DNA of 28,318 nt from Gracilaria caudata (lineage: Eukaryota > Rhodophyta > Florideophyceae > Gracilariales > Gracilariaceae), in NCBI GenBank assembly GCA_030374735.1, contig JASCIV010000260.1, positions 1-28,318 of the forward strand, read 5' to 3'. The notes under the pieces were generated by a model that was not told the DNA's origin, did not search any database, and worked only from the letters and a program-made list of their open reading frames with translations. Numbering within the stretch: the first letter of the stretch is position 1; each line of letters opens with the position of its first letter. Position numbers and translations under genes: made by a program. Below are positions 1 to 8,530 of the stretch, piece after piece.

Positions 1-79
1 AATGTTAGGTTTCTTAGTGAAAGAGCGTTTCTTCCAACGCTCTGCGATAAGTAGAAATTGAACTATCGCGCCCGTAAAT

Positions 80-94
80 GAGAGAGAGAGAGAG
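80..94. repeat. (GA)7 microsatellite
   Basis: A pure GA run lies about 265 bp beyond the stop codon of the minus-strand ABC1 fusion gene. On that gene's sense strand it reads (CT)n. The rest of 1-359 holds no ORF with family resemblance and is probably 3' flank. Confidence 0.9.
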
Positions 95-359
95 TCCTCA
101 TGAAAAGAAGAAGACATACGGTTTTTGGGCAACCGACCTCGAAAGGCCTCGATGACAATATCATCAGTTCTAGAGCACAATGATTACAAAAGCGTGAGAC
201 GTATGGAATTCTCCAGTTCTGAAGTACATTTATTCAGCATGCAGGTGTGCGTTATAGAAAGTAAACGTTATCATACTCGGTTTAAACAAACCAGCAAAAC
301 CATTGATTGGGGAGCCACAGCTGTTGTGCCTCAGATTTGGCTTTATCAAGGTTCACGCG

Positions 360-3329
360 TTATCCAACTAGCATCCGTATTAGATCCGATTCACCTCCAG
401 CTCTTAGCAAGTTTTCTAAAATCTTGGATTCCTCTATCACCTCTACTGTTCTCTCTTCCTTGAAACTCTTGAGAACCACTTCCGCAAAATTTTGATACCA
501 CGATGGCATCGGTACCTCCATCGTCCGGCATACAACGGCAATCGCCACAGCCGATGCTACAGAGAGAGCGTTTAGCTTATTTAGAGTTACAGCCATGGAA
601 AACCTTTCGGATGGAACTGCGAATGCAAACGAACCACCAATACCTCCATGTCCAACAGCTCCGTTCTTCAGTACTTCGCCGGAGATGTCAGTTGCGTCGT
701 ACAACATTAGACCCGCCCCCCATGCACGTCTTCCTTCACTATCAACGTCGCATACTCTTTGGAGCAACTTCTCCACCCGATCTGCGGCTATAATCTGCTT
801 CCCATCTACCCGTCCTCCGTTTCCGATTACTGCATACAGTTTGGCCAAAGCATTCGCAGTAAAATGACCATTCGCGGAAGGAACAAAACCAGCACGTAAT
901 ACGGGATGGTTGAAGAAATTCAGGTCCAGCAAATACGGAGGGATATGGGAAACCGTAGTTGGAACCATGTTAAGGTCTGTCAACAACTTCTTTGCATCTT
1001 TCGGAGCATCTGCTACGCTTCGTTGATCATCCTTTGGTTGCAGAAAGTTTTTGTCATTTTTCTTGTCGTCCAATTTGCGTTGTTGGGACTTGGCTTTTTG
1101 AACTGCACGTCCCAAAGCGCCTTCCTGGAGATCAGTGATCAAGCACGACGCGAGTGATGCAATCTGACCCCCAGGCTTGTCGCACAATAGTTCATCGGTC
1201 ATCGTACCACAGAAGCACTCGGATTCAAGATTCAGTTCCTTAGCCAGAGCCCTAATATGATGTTGACATGTCTTCCCAGTAATCTTCATGACCAGCCCAG
1301 CAACAAGCCAGCCAAAAGTAAGTGCATGGTACTCGCAATTCTCCCCAGGAGTGTGTGTAGGCTTCACCGTTTCAAAGTGCTTAATAATGCCCTCCCAATC
1401 ATCCCGCAATCGTACCATATTCATATCTTCCGGCAGTGCCTGCGCTAGACCAGCAGAATGAGACAAAATGTGCCCAACCGTGGTAGATTGCTTTCCGTTC
1501 TGCCCGTATTCTGGCCAATACTTTGTCACTAGATCGTCATAATCGACATCGTACTCATCCTGAAGGTGCGCAAACAAAATAGATATAAGTCCTTTGGTAC
1601 AACTAAACGAGTTGAACAGTGTTTTGGTAGTGACCGGATGCACATCATGGCGTCCCATTTGGCCACTCGCGACGTTCAAAACTAGTTTTCCATCCTTGTA
1701 AGCCGCTACTTGCATCCCGATCATCATGTTCATTTCATGCAGCTTGCTCAGTACTCTCTGTAACACATTTGCGGCCTTCTTTGCACCCTTAGCCCCACCA
1801 GCGACAATGGGTTTGTATACAACCTCTTTCATTCTTTCCTCCTTCGGGCATGACTCCGTCATCGCATACTCTGCATACGGTCTCAGGGCTTCTAAATATG
1901 AATGACGCACTTCCAAAGAAGATGCAAGCCCCCTCAACATACCCAGAGAGCGAAAGAAGAAGACCAAATCGCCCGGGAAAGAATCAATTGGCGATCTTGA
2001 TTCGCGCTTTTGCGGTTTCTTTTCGCCCTCGTCGGAAGGCTCTCTCGAGAAAGCTTGGTGTATGGGAGTGTCTCGAGCGTTTCTTTCCACTTCCTCTTCG
2101 TTATTCTCGTATTTCTCTTTCATCGCAGCCGCTTCTTTCATAGATTCATCGGCCGGAGCAGTAGTGCGAAAGAGATACTTTATAATGTCCAACGAAGCAG
2201 ATGGATCCGCTCGGTTCAGATTAACGCCTACCTCGGATAATGATTGTAGAATAGAATAGGAGTCGTTCTCAACGGCGGCAAGAATCATCCTCGCAAAACC
2301 TCGACGAACTTTGTCCTCGACCCGAACGCATATACCGAAATCCAACAAAACTGGTTGCCCCCCGTCCTTCAGTCTGTGAACAAGAAAGTTACCTGGATGT
2401 GGGTCTCCAGAGAACACTTTACCGACAAAGAGTTGTAGTCCAAAGCTTCTCGTAATATTGGTGATTAGATCGTCGCGGTGTACCGAGTAGTTGTCCATGG
2501 TTTGCACATCAGTGACCTTGCAACCATCGATGCACTCCATAACAAAGAGCTTGTCACTAGTTAAATGTGGCAGCGGTTCAGGCACATGCGCATCAGCCGC
2601 AAGATCTTTCGGTGCGTGTTCAAGGGTGTTCTTAACGTCCTCAAGATTGGCCATTTCATTGAGAAAGTTGGTCTCCAGCGGAACCATTTGTATCCAAGCG
2701 TCAAGCACCGGCCTCATATCGTACTTTGGCTCCGCTCCAGCGATCCAAGAGAGAAGGGTTTTCAGATCTTCCAGATCTTGCAGAAGCACAGGACGTATTC
2801 CGGGGTGCTGCACTTTGAGAACCACCTTTCGACCAGTGCTTTTTAACGTGGCAATGTGCACCTGAGCAATGCTGGCGCTAGCGATAGGGGATGTGGCATC
2901 AAAGTGATCAAAAACGTCATCAGTAGTGATGGGTCTCCCATGTTCGGACTGAAACTTTTTACCGTAAGCGGTTTCTCGCAATTGTTCAGCAACAACCCTC
3001 TCGACAACCGCCGGTGGAGTGGGCGGGCAATCATCCAGGCTCTTGGAAAGTACAGCAGCATACTCGGGCGGTAAAGCGTCAGAGCGCGCTGCTACGTACT
3101 GACAACATTTGATCCACAGTCCCTTGCGAGCAGTAGATGTGCGCAAGATGCGCTGTGCTGCTCGAGTGTTTGCGCGAATCCAAGCTTGGTCACACTGCTC
3201 ATCATCTCTTCGAAAGGTTCGATTGATAAGTTGTGTGGTTTTTAGAATGAGATACACCACAGCTGCAGTGGAGAACACGTGAGCACGTCTAGGAAGATAC
3301 CGAAGCAACGATGGAAGATGAGACGCCAT
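360..3329 (-). CDS. ABC1-family atypical kinase fused to a serine beta-lactamase-like domain
   Basis: The protein has 989 aa and starts at ATG 3329. Residues about 60-490 are an ABC1/ADCK/UbiB atypical kinase. Visible motifs are the Ala-rich loop SPIASASIAQVH (148-158), the lysine in VVLKVQHPGIR (K172), GDPHPGN (308-314) and DFG (330-332). Residues about 525-985 are a class C beta-lactamase/LACTB-like serine hydrolase, with SCTK as the SxxK motif (S576, K579), YHA (Y667) and HGG (H894). The same order occurs in the plant protein encoded by Arabidopsis At5g24810, so this is probably its orthologue. ABC1 kinases act on prenylquinone and lipid homeostasis in plastids and mitochondria; the substrate of the fusion type is unknown to me. 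A hydrophobic stretch at 20-33 could be a targeting or membrane segment. The hallmark KxGQ motif reads KCCQ (74-77), losing the glycine. A charged insertion (about 742-785) interrupts the hydrolase domain. No intron is evident. Confidence 0.93.
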   Translation of the reverse strand: MASHLPSLLRYLPRRAHVFSTAAVVYLILKTTQLINRTFRRDDEQCDQAWIRANTRAAQRILRTSTARKGLWIKCCQYVAARSDALPPEYAAVLSKSLDDCPPTPPAVVERVVAEQLRETAYGKKFQSEHGRPITTDDVFDHFDATSPIASASIAQVHIATLKSTGRKVVLKVQHPGIRPVLLQDLEDLKTLLSWIAGAEPKYDMRPVLDAWIQMVPLETNFLNEMANLEDVKNTLEHAPKDLAADAHVPEPLPHLTSDKLFVMECIDGCKVTDVQTMDNYSVHRDDLITNITRSFGLQLFVGKVFSGDPHPGNFLVHRLKDGGQPVLLDFGICVRVEDKVRRGFARMILAAVENDSYSILQSLSEVGVNLNRADPSASLDIIKYLFRTTAPADESMKEAAAMKEKYENNEEEVERNARDTPIHQAFSREPSDEGEKKPQKRESRSPIDSFPGDLVFFFRSLGMLRGLASSLEVRHSYLEALRPYAEYAMTESCPKEERMKEVVYKPIVAGGAKGAKKAANVLQRVLSKLHEMNMMIGMQVAAYKDGKLVLNVASGQMGRHDVHPVTTKTLFNSFSCTKGLISILFAHLQDEYDVDYDDLVTKYWPEYGQNGKQSTTVGHILSHSAGLAQALPEDMNMVRLRDDWEGIIKHFETVKPTHTPGENCEYHALTFGWLVAGLVMKITGKTCQHHIRALAKELNLESECFCGTMTDELLCDKPGGQIASLASCLITDLQEGALGRAVQKAKSQQRKLDDKKNDKNFLQPKDDQRSVADAPKDAKKLLTDLNMVPTTVSHIPPYLLDLNFFNHPVLRAGFVPSANGHFTANALAKLYAVIGNGGRVDGKQIIAADRVEKLLQRVCDVDSEGRRAWGAGLMLYDATDISGEVLKNGAVGHGGIGGSFAFAVPSERFSMAVTLNKLNALSVASAVAIAVVCRTMEVPMPSWYQNFAEVVLKSFKEERTVEVIEESKILENLLRAGGESDLIRMLVG

Positions 3330-3459
3330 TGGAGTGCTCTGAAGAATAACAAAGGAACGGGGTACGAAGGTAGCTGCAGTTACTGTACTTTCGTTCGGCC
3401 GTCGTTAGGACGCAAGCGAGAACAGCGAGCTGCGGTCATTGAGCTTCAGCGTTCACACT

Positions 3460-3705
3460 ATGCATACCATGCAGACCAGCAGACAAGTAGAGCTACTTGC
3501 CCGTCTGCATGGTTCAGGGCCACACGACATGCGCGAACAGCTTCGCAGTGCATTCACGTCGATGATGCACAGCAGAACCACAGGGCGTCCTTTGAGCATT
3601 CGTTCCATGCGCGACTGGATGAACGCGCCGTGGCGAATACAACGAACCACGAAAGGATTTATGGCTGCTGTAAGGGACAGCATTGGTGTTCACTGTAATT
3701 TTTGA
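3460..3705 (+). CDS. possible small protein, 81 aa, unknown
   Basis: An ATG-initiated ORF begins 130 bp from the divergent ABC1 fusion start. The predicted protein is basic and rich in Met and Arg (for example MREQLRSAF and SMRDWMNAPW) and has no domain I recognise. Composition and divergent position are compatible with a gene. There is no homology support, and overlapping ORFs in other frames are nearly as long. It could be chance. Confidence 0.22.
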   Translation: MHTMQTSRQVELLARLHGSGPHDMREQLRSAFTSMMHSRTTGRPLSIRSMRDWMNAPWRIQRTTKGFMAAVRDSIGVHCNF

Positions 3706-4556
3706 GCCACGCAGTTGCAACCTACATTTTGGTTGGCAATCGCAAACGGTCTCTTCTTCCACAGAGGACTTTGCGTTGTATTCATCGAATAACATCGAGT
3801 TCGTAGTACGAACTTCGTACCGTTCGGCTTTGATGTGCATGGAGGCATCGGAATGCTCCAGACTAGCAGTAATAGGCGCGGGCCGATTTTCAGTGTGGCG
3901 GGAGACCGCGAAGCATGCACCATGTTGTACACTGAATTGTACCCACGACCGGGGAGGTGGTTAAACTCATCCAAACGATCTGTCAGCTTGCCGGTCGCCC
4001 TCGAGGATGGGGGACACGTCCGGAAAATGCCACATGTCTACAAGCTGCACACACGCAGTAGGTCACGAGCCGATCATCGAAGGAAAGTCCTACTGCCGTT
4101 TCCCTGAATCTTTCCTTTGAAGGAAGAGCACCGAAGGAGTTACTGGATGCGGTTTTCCAGGTTCTTCTCGAAGGGTCTACGCTGGGGCTGGATGACGGTG
4201 AAAGGCTACGGGCCGGTTCTTGCACCTGATCTCGCCGAAGATATGAGGGCAGGGGGATAATAAGGGCGCCGCTCATGGTTTCTTGAGTGGCCGACGTGGT
4301 ACATGCGGAGCACCTTGTCGTGGTGTACCTCTTAGCAGACGGTCTGTAGAGGTTGAAAGAAGAGCTTGCGAGGAAGAAGGTGATAAGCGTCAGTGACGAA
4401 ACGCCCGCGTCTGAAAACACCTAAGAGATCTTATACTTTCTTGTCCTTGCCAGCGCGTGTCTGTATTTAGTGGCTGCGGTATGGAGGTGCTGTAGGTGTC
4501 GGAATCTATAGCAAACCCCTACGAACGAGCAAGTTAACGTACATATTCGTAAAAAC
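3706..4556. other. intergenic region without a supported gene
   Basis: This stretch lies upstream of the ABC1 fusion. Minus-strand reading frames at 3514-3840 and 3983-4420 are open but match nothing I know, and the longer one opens with GTG, not ATG. The one structured element is the double palindrome at 3799-3820. Confidence 0.6.
3799..3820. repeat. two overlapping 15-bp palindromes built on TTCGTA/TACGAA
   Basis: GTTCGTA-G-TACGAAC (3799-3813) overlaps GTACGAA-C-TTCGTAC (3806-3820). The middle arm can pair with either neighbour, so two mutually exclusive hairpins are possible. As DNA it could be a multimeric protein-binding site. It lies about 470 bp upstream of the ABC1 fusion start codon. 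Confidence 0.75.
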
Positions 4557-4574
4557 GAGAGAGAGAGAGAGAGA
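4557..4574. repeat. (GA)9 microsatellite
   Basis: A pure GA run lies about 175 bp past the PSMA2 stop codon. It reads (CT)9 in the PSMA2 sense direction and is followed there by CGTTTTT. It probably lies in or just past the 3' UTR. Confidence 0.9.
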
Positions 4575-4750
4575 ATTGTACCGAGAGTTCTTGAGTGGCC
4601 AGTCTATGATCTCTAGCGCCATTTGATGACATATGTTCTGCTCAATGTTTCGTTCGCACTTTTGATACTGTTGGATTCTGCCTTTGAAGGATTCAGCTGC
4701 AGAAACATTAGCTAGAATGTCAAAAATAAGGCACATGTTTATTGGCGGAG

Positions 4751-5624
4751 CTATTCAAGCTCAGTGAGATAATCCTTCGTCTCTGCTGGAGTGAGAGTCT
4801 TGAACAACTTATCCTCACCAATGATACCGATTTCAATATTGTTTTCAGTGACTTGCCCTTCAAAGCCTTCTTTCAAGGTTAGAATGGCAGTATGGATGGC
4901 ATCTTCCAGCTCGATGTCATCCGAGTAACGTTTTTCAAGGAACGTTTTAGCGTTGACCATGTTCTTTCCAATAGCGCTTGCTTTCCACGCATAATAACTG
5001 CCGCTGGGATCGATCTGACACAACTGAGGTCCTTCTTCATCAAAACCGGCTACCAGTAAACTAACACCAAACGGACGTACACCGCCACTTTGTGTGAATT
5101 CTTGCATCACGCTTGCTACTTCTCGCACTAGTTGCCCGACCGGTATAGATTCTTTGTAGACTTGATAGTACGACTGAGCAGCTTTTCGCGCCTTTTTGAT
5201 TAGCACTCGTGAGTCCGGACCCATGCCTGCATACACGATACCTATTGATTTTGTTATCATGGATACTTTCTGAATGCTGTCCAAAGCCATCAAAGGTGAT
5301 GGTAAACGCTTCTCAGTAGCCAAAACGATACCATTGCTCGCTGCAGGACAACGCGTAACCAGTGGGGCATGATAAAGCGTATGAGAAGGTTTGTGACGTT
5401 AGATCGCTGTTTCGAAGTGATATTATGATGCTCTTTACAGCTTTTACGCCACCTAAACCGTAGTCACATCGACCCGTTTAGAAGCTTACGAATCGCGCGT
5501 ACTCACCTTTTATTCCCAACGCGGTGGCGCCGGCGGTTACAGCATTAAGCGCATACTCGATCTGTACCAGACGACCGCTGGGACTGAAAGTGGTAAGTGA
5601 GAACGAATAGTCGGATTCACCCAT
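4751..5624 (-). CDS. PSMA2: 20S proteasome subunit alpha type-2 (two exons)
   Basis: Exons are 5624-5507 and 5340-4751, encoding 235 aa, close to the 234 aa of human PSMA2. The start MGESDYSFSLTTFSPSGRL is the family N-terminus and contains the proteasome alpha signature (SPSGRLxQIEYA). An upstream in-frame ATG is rejected because it adds 110 residues unrelated to the family. The intron (5506-5341, 166 bp) begins GTGAGT and ends CTGCAG. Splicing in phase 1 restores GIKASNGIVLATEK, as expected for alpha-2. A likely branch site TCTAACGT lies at 5396-5403 on the sense strand. The protein forms part of the alpha ring that gates the 20S core in cytosol and nucleus. Confidence 0.96.
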
Positions 5625-5780
5625 TGCTAATGACAACACAAACGAGCTGAGCCGAGTTCGAGCAGCGAATGCAGGCGACTTGGGAGCGGCGATCGGCGTG
5701 TATGTGAAGATAGACTGCGCAAACGATTCCTCTAACTTGCTGGTTGGGCTGGACGACTGCCAAGCTTGTTTTAGACAAAA

Positions 5781-5996
5781 ATGGTATCGAGTGCAATCAG
5801 GGATCAACCCGAAGGCTCTTTTGGCGATGCCCTCATGAAGACGATAGATGGCATGGGTGCTGGAATGCGCAAATGGAATCGCGAAAACGTGAGCGCCTTC
5901 ATTACAGTACGTCTGCAACGATTGGCTGATGAGAATAAAGCAACTGTAATGCATAACCTCGGATCATTTCTGGAGACAACCTTTTCTGCTCCATGA
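5781..5996 (+). CDS. possible small protein, 71 aa, unknown
   Basis: The ORF starts at an ATG in good context (AAAAATGG), 156 bp from the divergent PSMA2 start, and would share its promoter. The protein looks natural: a short N-terminus, a Met/Gly-rich middle (DGMGAGMRKWNREN) and an amphipathic helix-like C-terminus (RLQRLADENKATVMHNLG). It has no transmembrane segment or recognisable domain. The minus-strand frame over the same bases runs into PSMA2 but lies outside the conserved protein. It could instead be a 5' leader ORF of the CbbY transcript. Confidence 0.4.
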   Translation: MVSSAIRDQPEGSFGDALMKTIDGMGAGMRKWNRENVSAFITVRLQRLADENKATVMHNLGSFLETTFSAP

Positions 5997-6274
5997 GTCA
6001 TGGACCATGACCACACAAGTTGTAGTGCTCTTCGTAATGTGCGAGGCTCGTGCCGCTCGCACCCAAAACGCTTATATCCACTTCAATATCCAGCAACCGC
6101 AATCTCTGTGAGACGCACTTCACTGCAGCGGCAATTGCATGCGTCTGAATCGGACTTGTCTCTCCCCTTGGTCGAATTAACCGCTACTCGCTACAGCATA
6201 ACCGTCTCTGTGGAACCGAAGCAATCGACTTATTGGGCTCAATCGTGTGACAGCAGCTGTACTACTTCGCAGAT

Positions 6275-7210
6275 ATGGCGGCGTTCGTTAGTGCTAACGG
6301 AATCTCGCTATCCAAAACAAAATACCTCCGAACGAAACACTACGCACCATATCAGAACAAATCACGGGTCATCTCTCCGAACAAAAGGTCCAATCGACTC
6401 CCGACAAAATCAGCGCTTGATGCCCTCATCTTCGACTGTGACGGAGTGCTGGCTGATACAGAACGCGATGCGCACAGAGTGGCGTTCAACATTGCCTTCG
6501 AGGAACGAAGACTAAACACTGTGTGGGATGAAAAGCTGTACGGGAAGCTCTTGGAAACAGGCGGAGGAAAGGAACGTATGACCGCCTATTGGAACGGTTT
6601 GGGACAATGGCCAGCTGGCGCTGACTCTGGATCAGAGCAGAAAGCTTTGGTTAAAGCTCTTCACGCACGAAAGACCGAATTGTTTATGGAACTTGTCCAG
6701 GCTGGAAAGGTTCCCTTACGGGAAGGCGTAAAGCGACTTGTGCGTGAGGCCATGGAAGCAGGTATAAAAGTCGCAGTGTGTAGCACATCCAATGAGAAAG
6801 CTGTGAACAAAATTGTGGAGATGCTTGGCGACGACGCTTCCACCATTTCCGTATTTGCCGGAGATATTGTTGAGAAGAAAAAACCAAGCCCAGATGTATA
6901 TAACTTGGCCGCAGAAAAGCTAAATCTAAATCCTTCCAATGTTTGCGTTATTGAAGACAGTTATATTGGAGTACAGGCTGCGCGTGCTGCGAGAATGCCA
7001 GTGGTGGTTACAAAGTCGACGTACACAAGAGACGAAGACTTTTCAGATGCACAGAAGGTACTCAATTCCCTGGATGACCCACAAACAACTTTAGAAATTC
7101 TGACTCAAATGGTCGAAGGTCTGCAAACGAATGACAGTCCAAAAAGCGGAATAGGTCAAGTTGGAAGATTCCGTTCTGCCCGCCGTGGATATGGCACGAG
7201 ATACTTGTGA
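6275..7210 (+). CDS. CbbY: CbbY-type HAD phosphatase, probably plastid
   Basis: The protein has 311 aa and is a HAD-superfamily (beta-PGM subgroup) phosphatase. Motif I is DALIFDCDGVLADTE (nucleophile D54, acid/base D56), followed by the cap segment with ETGGGKERM, motif II AVCSTSNEKAV, the motif III lysine in EKKKPSPDVYNLA, and VIEDSYIGVQAARAA as motif IV. The GGGKER cap and overall match fit CbbY/xylulose-1,5-bisphosphate phosphatase, which removes a misfire inhibitor of Rubisco. About 48 residues before motif I are basic and Ser/Thr/Asn-containing, as in a plastid transit peptide. Length is close to the plant protein (about 320 aa). It lies 171 bp tail to tail from the SNRNP27-like gene. 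Confidence 0.9.
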   Translation: MAAFVSANGISLSKTKYLRTKHYAPYQNKSRVISPNKRSNRLPTKSALDALIFDCDGVLADTERDAHRVAFNIAFEERRLNTVWDEKLYGKLLETGGGKERMTAYWNGLGQWPAGADSGSEQKALVKALHARKTELFMELVQAGKVPLREGVKRLVREAMEAGIKVAVCSTSNEKAVNKIVEMLGDDASTISVFAGDIVEKKKPSPDVYNLAAEKLNLNPSNVCVIEDSYIGVQAARAARMPVVVTKSTYTRDEDFSDAQKVLNSLDDPQTTLEILTQMVEGLQTNDSPKSGIGQVGRFRSARRGYGTRYL

Positions 7211-7381
7211 AGTCTTACAAGTGTGTAGTGTTCTGATGTGAACGAGACAGAGAAAAAGATTTCTTTGCTCCCACATCTACATCTAAAGGAAAACATCTGC
7301 GGAGTGTCGAGACTGACGCGCTTGTATCAAATCGAGCCAGATGAATGAGATCAAACAGTGACAGCCATGGTGATGGACAGC

Positions 7382-7762
7382 TTAGCCGCCATCTAGAGGT
7401 CTATTAAACCCACCCCTCCGATTCATGTACTGACGATACTTTCGAGGTTTGATTACTCTCGCTGCCCCCATAACATTACCCTCTACCTGCCTTCCTTTAG
7501 TGGAACTGAACGACAGCGGTAAACCCATCGCCTCCATCATCTCTCGTTCTTCAGCTTCATTTACTGTCACTGAAGCCCAGTAGTCTTCTTTCGGTGGCGG
7601 TGGTGGTGGCGGAGGTTCCTCTGTGAACAGTGGAGGTGGTGGCGGCGGCGGAGGCGGGGGAGGTGGCGGAGGCGTGTCCTCCATTGGGACCGGTTCGGAT
7701 GGGGATTCTGTCTTGAAAGTCTGCGATGACTTCTCCCCGGAGACCCAGCCAAACTTTTTCAT
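7382..7762 (-). CDS. SNRNP27: U4/U6.U5 tri-snRNP 27-kDa protein-like (SNRNP27 family), 5' end uncertain
   Basis: The last 50 or so residues match the conserved SNRNP27 C-terminus: an EMMEAMGLP segment, STKGRQVEGNV, then KYRQYMNRRGGFNRPLD right before the stop. The family works in the tri-snRNP and helps place the 5' splice site during spliceosome activation. The first in-frame ATG is at 7762 and gives 126 aa. The frame stays open 14 codons further upstream without an ATG, including an RRK-rich stretch, so an unseen 5' exon is possible. In place of the usual long N-terminal Arg/Ser domain there are two proline runs (about 31-44 and 50-57) within acidic sequence. The gene is divergent from Ku70. 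Confidence 0.85.
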   Translation of the reverse strand: MKKFGWVSGEKSSQTFKTESPSEPVPMEDTPPPPPPPPPPPPPPLFTEEPPPPPPPPKEDYWASVTVNEAEEREMMEAMGLPLSFSSTKGRQVEGNVMGAARVIKPRKYRQYMNRRGGFNRPLDGG

Positions 7763-8372
7763 CTTCAGCTTTCGCCTTTTCTGATCCGATGGAAGCACAA
7801 CTTATTCGAAGATAAGCGAGAGCGATATCTGATATGGAAAAGGCACATGAGTTTCGAGTTTGCACAAGTTCTCCTGTCTCTGCTCTTATCCTTTGGGACA
7901 TGAAGTTATCTACCAGTTATCCTTCTACCGAAAGTGGCGACGATACGCGTCCTGTAGCGTTCTCTGTACCCTTCAACCCTTTTTGGTAACGGCAGATACC
8001 GTGCAACAGTTGCGTTTTTGAAATGCTTTGAAAGCATTGCTTTCGAGTTTTTTTGAAGAATTTTGAAACTTGAAGTGAATTCCATGTACCACAGGATCAC
8101 GGATACCCTTCGGATTACAGATTGACTCCTGGTGATCTCGCTTCATGTCGCTTTACATTTCGCGCGCTTTTTACGAAACCCGCAGTGCATTCAAGGACCC
8201 CAAAGCCACACGCGAGCTCTTGGAATGACATAAGACAAGGTTAAACATCACCCTCTGCACCTGTCGAAGCTCAAGCTGCTTGGGAAAACAAAGCTTGGTC
8301 TTCGTTCTCACGACTTTGCAGCCCATAGCTGACGGAAAAAGTTGACATTCTCATCAAATTAAGCCCTGAATG

Positions 8373-8380
8373 TATAAAAG
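8373..8380 (+). promoter_or_regulatory. TATA box candidate for Ku70
   Basis: TATAAAAG lies 150 bp upstream of the Ku70 start codon and is followed by C/A-rich leader-like sequence (8400-8450). It is positioned for Ku70 transcription; the rest of the 770-bp divergent gap shows no clear motif. Confidence 0.45.
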
Positions 8381-8530
8381 ACGAACGTGCAAGAATCGCA
8401 ACCGAATACATCCTACACACCAACCAAACTCCTCAAATCAACGCTTCAGTCTGATGAAATAGCTTGTCAAGCAAGTGCGTCAAGAAAAATACGACTTGTT
8501 CCCTACTCTTGACTCATCCCAACTTCGGTC

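Noticed and set aside
125..463. 112-aa plus-strand ORF overlapping the end of the ABC1 fusion gene
   Set aside because: It partly lies antisense to a strongly supported gene, opens with a non-ATG codon and matches nothing.
3983..4420. 145-aa minus-strand ORF upstream of the ABC1 fusion
   Set aside because: It opens with GTG, is Ser/Pro/Arg-rich low-complexity sequence, and has no family resemblance. An inner ATG gives 97 aa with no better support.
4506..4736. 76-aa minus-strand ORF just after PSMA2
   Set aside because: It sits in the PSMA2 3' flank and is partly made of the (CT)9 tract (SLSLSL).
6000..6515. 171-aa plus-strand ORF overlapping the CbbY start
   Set aside because: Its second half is a frame shadow of CbbY, and its first half has no domain.
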